Source of the DNA: Tritrichomonas musculus
Taxonomy: Eukaryota; Parabasalia; Tritrichomonadida; Tritrichomonadidae
NCBI GenBank assembly: GCA_039105265.1
Contig: JAPFFF010000008.1
Span: forward strand, 4,526,001 to 4,590,000
Direction: 5' to 3'
DNA: 64,000 nt
Part shown: one piece after another, positions 38,079 to 47,691 of the stretch
Layout of the letters: the number at the start of each line of letters is the position of its first letter
Numbering within the stretch: the stretch's first letter is position 1
Program-made: the position numbers and the translations under genes
The notes under the pieces: generated by a model
The model's input: only the letters and a program-made list of their open reading frames with translations
Databases searched by the model: none
Told to the model about the DNA's origin: nothing

Positions 38079-40676
38079 TTATGGCACTAACTGGTTGATA
38101 AAAGGTGTCAAATCGGTGTTTTCTCTCAATTTCAAAAGGCAATGTGCATTAGATTGTTCACCAATTCGATCAACAAGACCTGAATATTGTGGAGGGTTGA
38201 ATTTCATTTCGCGATAAAGTGCGCTAAGGTGAGATGGTGGTTCTGGTTCTTCTTCCTCTTCACCATCAGGGATTTCTTCTTCTTCAACCCATTCTTCTTC
38301 TTCATTTTCATCAATTGGTGGAGCAGATATACGAACAGGAACATCTCTGGTTTTAATTGGTGGTGGTCTTTCTTCTTCTTGCTGCTCTTCTTGTTTCGAA
38401 TGTTTTGAATGCTTTTCCTTTTTAGATCTGGAATGATGTTTTGAACGAGATGATTTTGACCCAGAATCACTCTTAAAGCCAATATCGAAATCTTTCTGAA
38501 GTTTATCACTGATATAAAGTGGGAATTCATCAGTAAATTCTGAAACATAATAATCAAAAGGTCCTGAGAATATTGTATAGTTTGGATCCTGATATTCATC
38601 GGCTTCGGCAGCTTTTGAACTGTCTTTGGACAAATTTGCTTTGAGATTTGGAACACGTAGTGAGAAAGATCTTTCTCTAGGATTCCTTCTGTTTGCGCCC
38701 TTTTTGAGCAAATCTGCTGCTTTGAGCATTGAAATATTTGGTTTTTGTGATTCTTGTGTTGGAGCTTCTCTAGCTTTGCGTGCTAATTCTAATGTACGCT
38801 TTATCTCTGACATATCTTTCAGTAATTGGTTTCTCTTCTGTTTATCTTTTTCAACTTCTGCTATTTCTTTGAGGTCAGGAATTGGGTATTGAACTGAAAT
38901 TGGTTTCATACGTTCTTGTGCGCATTTGGCAAGTTCATTTAAAACTGGAAGGTTATCGAATTTTGCGTTGTCGAATATAAGATATTGAAGTTTTGAGCGT
39001 CTTTCAACGAGGTTACTTAACTCACGAATGCCGTCATTACCAATTTGTTGATTTGAAACATCGAGAAGGGAAAGAGATGGGTGATCTACAAGTTTCTGAA
39101 ATAGAGGATAAATTTTTTCGCCAAGATAATTATCATCAACGCCTTTGATAACAAGATTCTTAAGTGATCTAATGTCATTGATTGAGTCTACAAATGAATT
39201 GAATTGTTCTTCTTTATCGTATGAAAATGTTCCACTGATGAAAAGAGTAGCAAGTTTGGTATTCTTTTGAAGGAATGAAAGAAGGCTTTCGCTGATTGCA
39301 TTACCACTCCATCCAAGTTCATTGAGTGGGAAATTATCAATAGTATCAAGAATGTGTAAAGCATTTTCCCAATCTTCTTCGGAGGCATGAGTATTTTCAA
39401 TATAGAGATTGAGTCCTTTCTTATATTGGTGATTAAAAACTGCTTCAATAAATGTTGAGAAAACGCCGTCTTCCCAATCAACATTATTAACATCAAGTCT
39501 AGTAAGCTCTTCAGGCAACTCAAGATCATCTGATATTTGGTTCTTTCCATGATTTCCTGAGAGATTCAAATATCTCAGGTTTTTCAAATTAGCTTCTGAG
39601 ATGGTTTCGAGAGTCTTATTGATATCAAGATTACAATCGGCAAATGATAATGAATTTATGACTGGAAGATCCTTGATTACTTTTGAAACATCAAGACCTT
39701 TGGTTCCATCAAGATTGAACATTCTCAAGTTTTTGGTAACATAGCCAGTTAGAAATTCATCGACAAAATCATCGATGCTGGACTTCTTTAACACGTTCTG
39801 GAAAGCTAAGCATCTGAAATTTTCAATGAAAGGAATAGCATTTTGAAGGAACTGGAAATTCTCTTTTGACATTGTAATATCTCTGAACGTAAGTGCTTCA
39901 AGTTTCTTAGCTCCTTTAAGTGATGAAGTAAATGCACCAAATTCATTGTCTGGTTGAGTGGAAAGGCTTAAATGTCGAATTTGTAAATTAAGAACGAGAA
40001 ATATGGTATTAAGATTTTCATAAAGGTTGGATCCCTCCATAAGAGGTGGGATAATAAGACTTTCAAGTGGAGTGTAAGGAGCTAATGCTTGGCATAAAGG
40101 TACAATATAATCCCCTAAATTATCATCACTTTTCAGTTTAAAAGTCTTGTTGTATGTTGGAAGGTATTCGAGAAGTTGTCGTTCGATAGATTTTGATCCC
40201 TTTTTCTGATCTTGTGCAAGAACAGAATAATATCTCTCTCTAATGCCGAGTCCATTAATAGTATATTTTGGAATGTTAAAACGTCGCAAATCAAGAGATG
40301 CAAGTTCATCTTCAGAAAGAACGTGACATAATATGTCAAAAATTTTCCTCTGAATCATCTCAGCGTCTCTGGTTGTGAATCGGAAGAGGTCATTACCTTC
40401 TGTTTTGTCCCCTTCAAATTCGAGATCTATTTCTGGTAATTTTGAATTGTATTTTTTGATATGGTTCCAATAGTGTTGACGGTCACATGTTGCCTTGTCA
40501 TCATTTCTATAATAACAGATATATTGTTTTGTAAGAATTAAAATTCGTGGTTTGGTACCTTTACCTTTATCGTTGATCTTGTTAACTGCGCCTTTAAAGA
40601 CAATCTCTTGGTTATTTTTCTTTGCATCTGCTTCTGCTTTTGCAATATATTCTTGTTTGATAGACACTGGCTGCAT
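38079..40676 (-). CDS. CARMIL/LRRC16-like protein: PH domain plus leucine-rich repeats
   Basis: An 865-residue protein. Residues about 25-125 form a PH-like domain (EIVFKGAVNKINDKGKGTKP, ILILTKQYICYYR). A leucine-rich-repeat region runs from about 180 to 600 with units such as LESLIIPPL, LRYLNLSGNHG, LSLLDVSNQQIGNDGIREL. From 620 there is a helical dimerisation-like part, then a low-complexity Ser/Lys and Glu/Pro tail (EENEEEEWVEEEEIPDGEEE) and a conserved-looking end (YSGLVDRIGEQSNAHCLLKL). This order is that of CARMIL proteins, which bind membrane lipids and regulate actin capping protein; the exact CPI motif was not found. Such PH-LRR proteins are numerous in trichomonads. The ATG is at 40674-40676. 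Clustered AACGG/CCGTT words lie 80-130 bp upstream. Confidence 0.8.
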   Translation of the reverse strand: MQPVSIKQEYIAKAEADAKKNNQEIVFKGAVNKINDKGKGTKPRILILTKQYICYYRNDDKATCDRQHYWNHIKKYNSKLPEIDLEFEGDKTEGNDLFRFTTRDAEMIQRKIFDILCHVLSEDELASLDLRRFNIPKYTINGLGIRERYYSVLAQDQKKGSKSIERQLLEYLPTYNKTFKLKSDDNLGDYIVPLCQALAPYTPLESLIIPPLMEGSNLYENLNTIFLVLNLQIRHLSLSTQPDNEFGAFTSSLKGAKKLEALTFRDITMSKENFQFLQNAIPFIENFRCLAFQNVLKKSSIDDFVDEFLTGYVTKNLRMFNLDGTKGLDVSKVIKDLPVINSLSFADCNLDINKTLETISEANLKNLRYLNLSGNHGKNQISDDLELPEELTRLDVNNVDWEDGVFSTFIEAVFNHQYKKGLNLYIENTHASEEDWENALHILDTIDNFPLNELGWSGNAISESLLSFLQKNTKLATLFISGTFSYDKEEQFNSFVDSINDIRSLKNLVIKGVDDNYLGEKIYPLFQKLVDHPSLSLLDVSNQQIGNDGIRELSNLVERRSKLQYLIFDNAKFDNLPVLNELAKCAQERMKPISVQYPIPDLKEIAEVEKDKQKRNQLLKDMSEIKRTLELARKAREAPTQESQKPNISMLKAADLLKKGANRRNPRERSFSLRVPNLKANLSKDSSKAAEADEYQDPNYTIFSGPFDYYVSEFTDEFPLYISDKLQKDFDIGFKSDSGSKSSRSKHHSRSKKEKHSKHSKQEEQQEEERPPPIKTRDVPVRISAPPIDENEEEEWVEEEEIPDGEEEEEPEPPSHLSALYREMKFNPPQYSGLVDRIGEQSNAHCLLKLRENTDLTPFINQLVP

Positions 40677-41039
40677 TTTAGAGACTTAGGAATGTTAAAT
40701 CTATTAATAATTTATATCACATTTCAATATAAGTATTCAATTTTTATAAAAGAGAGTAAACGGTTAATCTTTAACGGACATGAAAAGGCCGTTATTTAAC
40801 GGACATATATTTTATTTCTCAAACTCTCATATTTGAATATCACTAATGCTAAAACATTAATGATTGTTAATATACTCTTGAGAAATAATTCGTTAAAATT
40901 CTAAATTTATTATATAAGAATTGATTTTTAAATATAATGCAAAGTTATTAAAGTTTTAATTATTATAAAACATTTGAATGCTAATTGATAAATAATTCAA
41001 TATTGATATCTCTCAAAAAAAAAAAGAATTTATTTTTAC
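40677..41039. promoter_or_regulatory. 5' flank of the CARMIL-like gene with clustered AACGG/CCGTT words
   Basis: Within 40758-40806 there are four Myb-like words: AAACGGTT, TTAACGGACAT, GGCCGTTA and TTAACGGACAT. Two share the exact 9-mer AACGGACAT (40773-40781 and 40798-40806), the same as upstream of the microprotein gene at 10542. The clustering in AT-rich DNA is unlikely to be noise. Orientation relative to the minus-strand gene is CCGTTAA. Known Myb sites in Trichomonas are of this general kind; binding is inference. Confidence 0.45.
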
Positions 41040-43270
41040 CTTTTATTTCGAGCTTTTTCATTAATTACCTGCTGAAAGCAATTATTTTACCATAATTCCC
41101 TATAAAGTGGTTATAAAATCAGAAATAGCATTAAAAATATTATTCTTCATAAGTTGCAAGTTATGATTTTCTTTTTGAATTAATTTTTTCCCCAACGAAT
41201 CTTTTTGTATTTTTGGCAAATATTCTCTTGGCACTAGCAAAGCTAAACTTCTTGCTAATAACTGATTAAGCAAGCAATCTCTCATGGTTGAAGGGACTTG
41301 AAAAGCTAAGCCAATTTTAGCCAGTAGAGCAGCACCTACCATCAAAAACCCATGAAATAGACTATATTTTTATCATTAACTATATAATATCTATTTACTA
41401 CCTTATTCACACTGATACCCATGTTTTCCTCACATCACTTTTTTATAAATATTGATACTCAAAGACAGGAAAGCGTTATTCAACAATTCAATGACTCATT
41501 GGAAAAGCTCAACGTTGGCAGTTAATAATTAATAATATTAAGATGACGACAATGCACATGAATTGATGAAAAGAATTTGTAAATCTTATGAATTTAATTT
41601 CACTATATATTCTGTGGAAACTACCTCAATAACAGGACCTCTACATATAAATGCCAATTTTATGTCAAAAAACAAATTTTACAGTCCTCAATTTAAACGT
41701 GCTGATGCTGGATCCTATTTGGAAAAATGTAAAGGCAGTTATAAATCCAATATTGAATACATTAAAAAAATGGAAAACTCTAAGAAATTGGCGATCTTTG
41801 TAGTTCCTGACAAAAAAATGAAAACACTGAGAATATTATCATCAACTGATCAAGGACACTAAAACTTTACATGACAATCAATTCGTGGATAAATATCCAG
41901 ATTATTATTTCCTTCATCAAAACATTCAGAAATCGGTTAATAAGAAGTGATAATTAAGTTGTAAAAACTAGTTCCTACATTTATGCGAAAGCCTTTTCTT
42001 TCATTAATAAAATGAAAACTGTCGGACCAGATTTGAATGTTCTGACCTAGCATTTTCATATCTGATAGGAAATTTTCTATGATCACGACTCTGTGTGTCA
42101 ATGGCTTGAAACCATTCCACCATTTATTCACTGCTTTGGTGTAGATCATTGAGACTGGAGCTGCGAATGTCCCATCTACTCCTTCTGCATTAAGACTTGC
42201 TCTACAACCAAAAATTTTTGGATTTCAATGTTCCAGACCAAGGAGCAGAAACATGTAAACAGTTGATCTTATATTCCTCAATTCAATTGAATATAATGAT
42301 AGAAATATTCATGAGGATATTTCATTTCAAGTTGATCATCAAGGAGAGATTTGATGTCTACAAGCATCTACTTGAGATAATCTTCTTCATGTAATTTATC
42401 ATGCAATTTACCTACAGGGGCTTCCAGTATCCAAGTCCTTCTTAAGGATTTCGTACAATAATCGTAGTTTTCCATTTTGTATCATTTTCCACTTCTTTAT
42501 GGAAACCTTCCAAAGAAATGTTTACTTACAATAATGATCTCTCCAAATCATTCTTTGAATATCAGGGTGATAGAGTTTTGTTTAAAATGTTATCATTTTA
42601 CTAATTTTTCACAACTCTTAAACATTCAATTACAAGAAATTGGTGATTTAAGCCAAATAACTAAGGATTTCATTTACATGGTTGTTGGCATTGTTATATA
42701 GATAGAATACATTAATTTTTTCGGAAACTTTGTTAATGAGGAATAAGAATAAACTGATTCTATTGTCAAAATCTATTAAAAGAATATTTAATTCTAATTT
42801 ATTTATTAAAGATTTTCATTTCTTGTTAATTGGATGGTTATAGATTAATTCAGGACGAAGCAATTTTGTAAGATAAATAAGATTGCTAAAGATGAATTCC
42901 TCACTAACACCACGGTTATCTATATATGCTTTTATCATCTGGCGATTTTACATATGTCTCCAAAATAAATTGCAACTTCTTCAAAAGTTTATGAAAACCC
43001 CATCAATATCATATTAATGAAGCCGAAAATGAAATAATTATGAAAAGAAAATTTGAATAAAATTTGTATTGAAAAATGACTTTTTGATAGGCCAAAAATT
43101 TAAGTAACTTAAAAAGTTCTATTCTCACACTTTTTGAATATAGTATTGAAAAGTTAGACCATACTCCTGAAAGAGTCAAGTTTTGCTGTCTTCGGCAAAA
43201 ACGTTACATTTCAGGGACACATGCTCTTGATTTCCTCGCTCTAATAATAATTAGGGCTTCAATGATAGAG
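41040..43270. pseudogene. Unassigned decayed coding fragments, probably mobile-element remains
   Basis: Coding-looking fragments lie on both strands without forming a gene. On plus: about 41,560-41,860 (a fragment with ADAGSYLEKCKGSYKSNIEY and KLAIFVVPDKKMKTLRILSS), 42,240-42,360 and 43,090-43,270. On minus: 41,100-41,345 and 41,937-42,190 (VDGTFAAPVSMIYTKAVNKW). The base composition is more protein-like than the flanks, and codons look like those of real genes. I cannot name the family; transposon origin is inferred from the mixture of broken, oppositely oriented pieces. No terminal repeats were found. Confidence 0.4.
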
Positions 43271-43811
43271 TAATATTTTATTCTTTTCATATTCCAATTT
43301 TTATTTTTTTTATGCTTTACTTATTACTCGCTTGCAGTTTATACAAAAGTAAGATTAAATATTATTGTTTTGTTCTTACAAAATGAATTTAAAATATTAA
43401 CTATCTGCATGATTAAATTGATTTCTTTTCTCTTCAAAAGGCCATTTATGATTTCAAATTTATTGATGTTTTAAGGAATCAAAAAATTTTAATATGAGCT
43501 TAGAAACTTCTTCTTAATTACTATAAATATCATTTACAATATAAGGAATTCTAAATGTTCATTCTAATATGTTTACAGTGTCAGAAGTTTTAAATATCAT
43601 AATAATAATAATATTATTGTTAAATCAAAAATTTTTAAAAAAGCTTGAGAATTATATATACATTATAATTTAAATCTGTATCAATTCAATCAATTTTTAC
43701 TCATTCTTTCAAAAAAATATTAAAAAAAAACTTCTAATTCAATCAAAATCATCTTTCGATTAAAGATATAATAATATCATATATATACTTTCATAATAAT
43801 CAATTTTTCAT
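43271..43811. other. Gene-free spacer
   Basis: About 540 bp of AT-rich sequence at the 3' side of the DnaJ gene. I see nothing in it. Confidence 0.5.
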
Positions 43812-44753
43812 TTAACTCTGTGACTGGAGTGCATTTGCCAATTTTTCTCTTTGTTCTGGAGTTAGTGATTTAGGCCACTTGAAAGTGGTATGAACGATTA
43901 AATCTCCAAACTCATCTGGATAAAGATATTTGGGAAGTCCCTTGTTTTTGATTGTTAAAACTTTCCCGCACCCAAGAGGATTTTTAGATTCAACAACCAA
44001 ATCTGTTCCATCAATAAAAGTAAAATTACGTTTAAAACCTAGGAGGGCCTCTTTCAAGTTGAGTTCGATATTTATATGTAAGTCAGCACCATTACGTTTG
44101 AAAATAGGATGAGGTCGACTAACTATTTCAACTTCAATATCACTTGGGGCATTCCTCTCTGTAGTATCTCCTGCGTTTTTGAATAAAACGATATTTCCTT
44201 CATCAGAACCTTTTTCAACAAAAAGGCTTAATGTAACGTTTTCACGAATTGTTGGTCTTCCGTGACATTTTGGACAGAAGAAACCTGCTGTTGGACAACG
44301 ACACATTGTACGACGTGTAACAAGGAGATTATAATGCGCTGATGTATAAAAGTCAACAAGATCGACAGGGAATTGAATTCGAAAAGTTTTTCCTTTTTTC
44401 CTCACGATTGCGGCACTATTATCAGTTGATTCTGAACGTGTTAATCCAAGGATTTCATTCATATCATTCTTTGGCGATTCGTAAAGGTGGAGACCTGCTT
44501 CTCCATAAAGATCGTAAATTCTTCTTTTTTGTGGATCTCTTAAAGCAGCGTATGCATCATTTATATTTGCAAATATTTCAGCAGCTTTTTGGTTTCCTTT
44601 ATTTTTATCTGGATGGTATTTTCTTGATAATTTTTGAATAGCACGGTCAATTTCTCTATCTGTGCAGTCATGCATTAAACCAAGAATGTTGTAAAAGTCT
44701 CTGTTTCCATCTCCACGAATGAATGCAAGACTAAATAGTATATACCAAAACAT
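43812..44753 (-). CDS. ER-type DnaJ chaperone, DNAJB11/ERdj3-like
   Basis: A 313-residue class I/II hybrid DnaJ. A signal peptide is likely (MFWYILFSLAFIRG). The J domain covers about residues 18-85, with HPD at 47-49. A reduced zinc site with four cysteines only (C151, C153, C160, C163: TMCRCPTAGFFCPKC) replaces the usual four CxxCxGxG repeats, as in ERdj3, which also has a shortened Cys region. The client-binding domain follows (EVEIVSRPHPIFKRNGADLHINIELNLKEALLGF, close to DNAJB11). It should stimulate BiP-type Hsp70 in the ER lumen; no KDEL-type tail is present (it ends LQSQS), as in ERdj3. The ATG is at 44751-44753. It is divergent from the coiled-coil gene at 44966. Confidence 0.85.
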   Translation of the reverse strand: MFWYILFSLAFIRGDGNRDFYNILGLMHDCTDREIDRAIQKLSRKYHPDKNKGNQKAAEIFANINDAYAALRDPQKRRIYDLYGEAGLHLYESPKNDMNEILGLTRSESTDNSAAIVRKKGKTFRIQFPVDLVDFYTSAHYNLLVTRRTMCRCPTAGFFCPKCHGRPTIRENVTLSLFVEKGSDEGNIVLFKNAGDTTERNAPSDIEVEIVSRPHPIFKRNGADLHINIELNLKEALLGFKRNFTFIDGTDLVVESKNPLGCGKVLTIKNKGLPKYLYPDEFGDLIVHTTFKWPKSLTPEQREKLANALQSQS

Positions 44754-44965
44754 TTCGAAGAATTAGATATTTGGCCAAATAAAGCAGTTATGGAGAAATA
44801 ATAGGTAAATAATTTAACCAAAATTGACCAATATCTCAAATTTCTTTGAAAAAATGATATGAACATATACGCATTCAATGAGACATCAGTTTATTATTTA
44901 TCAAGCGAAAAAATACAAAAAATCTTTTTTAAAATATAAATATATCGCTTATTGATTAATAACTA

Positions 44966-46213
44966 ATGAATGGCGTTTATTCACCTGGTTCATGTGAAGC
45001 ACATGAAGTGCTTGCACATAGAGAAAAAGAACTCAACGAGTTATTAAATAATATTGATTCTCTTCAAGAAGAAGTTGATGATTTAAATCAAAAGATATCA
45101 ACCATGAACTATGAAATAGCGAAGTCAGAAAGAGAAAATTATCGTTCTCGGAAGATTAAAAATGCAATTGATAACGAACCATACCATACAAAAAATCGAA
45201 ATGTAGATGATTCAATGTTTTCAGGAGAACATTTGGAATATTTAAGAGAAAAAAGAAATCTTATTGCTGACTTAGGAGAACAAATTAATAAATTACATAA
45301 TTCAATGGCACCAGATGAAGAATCTCTTTTACATTTACAACAACAAAATGCCTATTTATTATGCGAACAATCAAATACAAGAAAAGAACTTCAAAAAGTT
45401 CAAATGGAAAGTAAAAGATTAGATGAAGAAATTTCTATAATCAAATCTCAATTAAAAGAATTAAACATTGAAATAACAAATAAAGAACGTTTGAGACGTG
45501 ACGCAGAAGCAGCAGTTAGTGGGCTTATTTATAGAAAAGAATTATTATATAAGGATAATACAAATAAAGATACACAAGCAATTTCAACCTTAGAAATTCA
45601 AACAGCTATACTTCAAGAATCAAATTCTCGTTTACAACAAGATATTGATAATAGCGCAAAATTATTTGAAAATGATAAACAAACTATCAATGATCAATTT
45701 TCGTTTGTTCATAATAAAATTAATTGGACACAAGAACAAAATAATTTGAAAAACGAACTTAAAAATGTGCAACAACAGCTTGCTGAAATTAGGTCATCAC
45801 GTGACGAAGTTATAAACGCTGTTAACGAAATTGAAGGACGATTCAATAAATTATTACCTATTATAAATAAATGGTCAAACAAGCTTCAAAATACTGAACT
45901 GCCTGAAGAAGATGATGAGAATATTGATTTTTTGCTTCAACAATATCAAAGAAAGCTAAATGGCACAAAGAAGAATTCAAAAAAAGAAATTGATAACTTT
46001 GATAATATTGTAGCTGAAAACACAAAATTAGAGGCAAAAATAGCTCGAAAGCAAGAAGAATTGAATAGGCAAATGGTTCGATTTTTGGCCGAACAATCCC
46101 AAATAAAAAACAACATTCAGGCCTGTAGAAATAACTCCTTTGAAGAAGAACATCGAATTATTGAACAAATCAATAAGCTTAATGTCAAATTAGCAAAGAT
46201 GAATCAGGTGTAA
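44966..46213 (+). CDS. Coiled-coil protein (415 aa), probably cytoskeletal
   Basis: From about residue 15 the whole protein is a nearly continuous coiled coil with heptads (HREKELNELLNNIDSLQEEV; NTKLEAKIARKQEELNRQMV), broken near 70-85 (NEPYHTKNRNVDDSMFSGEH) and near 290-320 (LPIINKWSNKLQNTELPEED). It is rich in Asn, Gln, Glu and Lys. The layout is like CCDC-type flagellar or axonemal proteins, but no defining motif is visible and I leave the family open. It shares a 212-bp divergent flank with the ER DnaJ gene, and is followed by the convergent SAS-6-like gene. Confidence 0.75.
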   Translation: MNGVYSPGSCEAHEVLAHREKELNELLNNIDSLQEEVDDLNQKISTMNYEIAKSERENYRSRKIKNAIDNEPYHTKNRNVDDSMFSGEHLEYLREKRNLIADLGEQINKLHNSMAPDEESLLHLQQQNAYLLCEQSNTRKELQKVQMESKRLDEEISIIKSQLKELNIEITNKERLRRDAEAAVSGLIYRKELLYKDNTNKDTQAISTLEIQTAILQESNSRLQQDIDNSAKLFENDKQTINDQFSFVHNKINWTQEQNNLKNELKNVQQQLAEIRSSRDEVINAVNEIEGRFNKLLPIINKWSNKLQNTELPEEDDENIDFLLQQYQRKLNGTKKNSKKEIDNFDNIVAENTKLEAKIARKQEELNRQMVRFLAEQSQIKNNIQACRNNSFEEEHRIIEQINKLNVKLAKMNQV

Positions 46214-46418
46214 TCAATAAACATGTTTATTATTCCTAGTTTTCTTTATTTTACCAGAATTAAAGCAATACGCTTATTCACAAAATAAATCTCACCATTA
46301 TTTAATCAGCAGTAATATGACTTTAATATTATTTCTTAAAAATAATTTTAAATACACAAATTTAATTGGTCAAAGTAAGAATAAAAAGAATAATAAAAAA
46401 ATGGAATTCATTTTAAAT

Positions 46419-47039
46419 TTATTTTTGACCAAATTTAGATCCTTTTAAGAGTTGTTCACATAGCTTTGGATTTCTCTCTCTTATATGATCGAAAAGATCG
46501 TTAAGCATCCTAACTTCATTATCATATTGAGAGAGTTTATATGAATACCTATATTGAGCTTGTTGGTTGAGATAATCAAGTTCATTATCATCGAGGTGGT
46601 GGAAATGAAGCTTGAAGATATCAACACGCTTGAACTCAAGTTGTTGCTTAATTGTTAAAAGAATGCCATCTTCTGTTTCGTCAGAGAAAACTGCTGAAAA
46701 AGATGATCTGTTTGTACGAACATTGTCAAGGGCTCTTGTAAGCTTATTGGTAAAATCTTCAAACTTAAGTTTCTTGAAGGGCTGAGTTCTGACGAATTCT
46801 GGAAAATCATTTTGTGTAACTTCAAAACGCAAAATTGAATAAATGTCGGATTCGACTGTTATTTCTATTCTGCAGACATGGTCTTCTTCTTCATCATTGA
46901 AATAGATTTGTATATGATACAATTTGTCGTTACCATCAGCATCATTGATGATCAAATCCTGCTCGTTATTTAATTTGAAACCATTTAGAAGTAAAGGATG
47001 TTGAAATTCGTCTGTATTAAAAGATTCTTCCTCACTCAT
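46419..47039 (-). CDS. SAS-6 N-terminal-domain-like protein, short
   Basis: A 206-residue protein. The pattern RIEITVESDIYSILRFEVTQNDFPEFVRTQPF-KKLKFEDFTNKLTRAL follows the SAS-6 head domain (human: [45 protein letters not shown]), and TIKQQLEFKRVDIFKLHFHHLDDNEL matches the [23 protein letters not shown] segment with the FKHL turn. The head domain forms the rings of the centriolar cartwheel. The long SAS-6 coiled coil is missing; only about 45 helical residues follow (LSQYDNEVRMLNDLFDHIRE). It could be a separate SAS6-like (SAS6L) family member or another XRCC4/SAS-6-superfamily protein. The stop is TAAATTT. AACGG and CGGTT words lie just upstream. Confidence 0.55.
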   Translation of the reverse strand: MSEEESFNTDEFQHPLLLNGFKLNNEQDLIINDADGNDKLYHIQIYFNDEEEDHVCRIEITVESDIYSILRFEVTQNDFPEFVRTQPFKKLKFEDFTNKLTRALDNVRTNRSSFSAVFSDETEDGILLTIKQQLEFKRVDIFKLHFHHLDDNELDYLNQQAQYRYSYKLSQYDNEVRMLNDLFDHIRERNPKLCEQLLKGSKFGQK

Positions 47040-47691
47040 TATTATGCGGTTACTTAACGGATGATTGACTACTCTATTTTACCTTTATTGCTGTTTTTCA
47101 ATAACATCGGTGGAATTTTTGACCATTAATTATCTTTTTCAGAAAAACCATTTTTTTATTATATCAATTTGGCAAAAAGCTACAAATAAGATGAAATATT
47201 ACATTAAGAACAACTCTGTTTGAATTGGCTTAATTATAATGGGCCATATTTTTATCAATTTTTGAGAAATTATTCAAATTTTTTTTATTTGATAAAAAAA
47301 CAGTTTATTTTTAATGCTTTTTCATATAAATGCATTTATATTACTTTATTGACTACACTAGAATATTTTTTTCATAAATTGCATGTTTATATTTGACATT
47401 TATCATAAATATATACCTAATATTATTTTACAAGATATGACTTTTCTGGAAAAATAATTAATTCGTTTAAAATACAATTATTTCAAAAAATACATTGAAA
47501 AAATTCAAAAAATGAGAAAACCCACTCAAAATATTAATAACTGGAAAAATTCAAAATAATGTACTGTATCTCAATAGAATAATGATAACATCCTGAAATA
47601 AATGAAAATCAGAAATGCTATTGACACGAAATAAATCTTTTCTTTATTGTATCTCTTGATTTTTGAAGTATTATTCTATTTTTTATATCAA
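47040..47691. other. Divergent intergenic region, 650 bp
   Basis: Lies between the SAS-6-like gene (minus) and WDR35-B (plus). Near the SAS-6-like start are CGGTTAC and TTAACGGATG words (47,047-47,062). The rest is AT-rich without visible genes. Confidence 0.4.
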
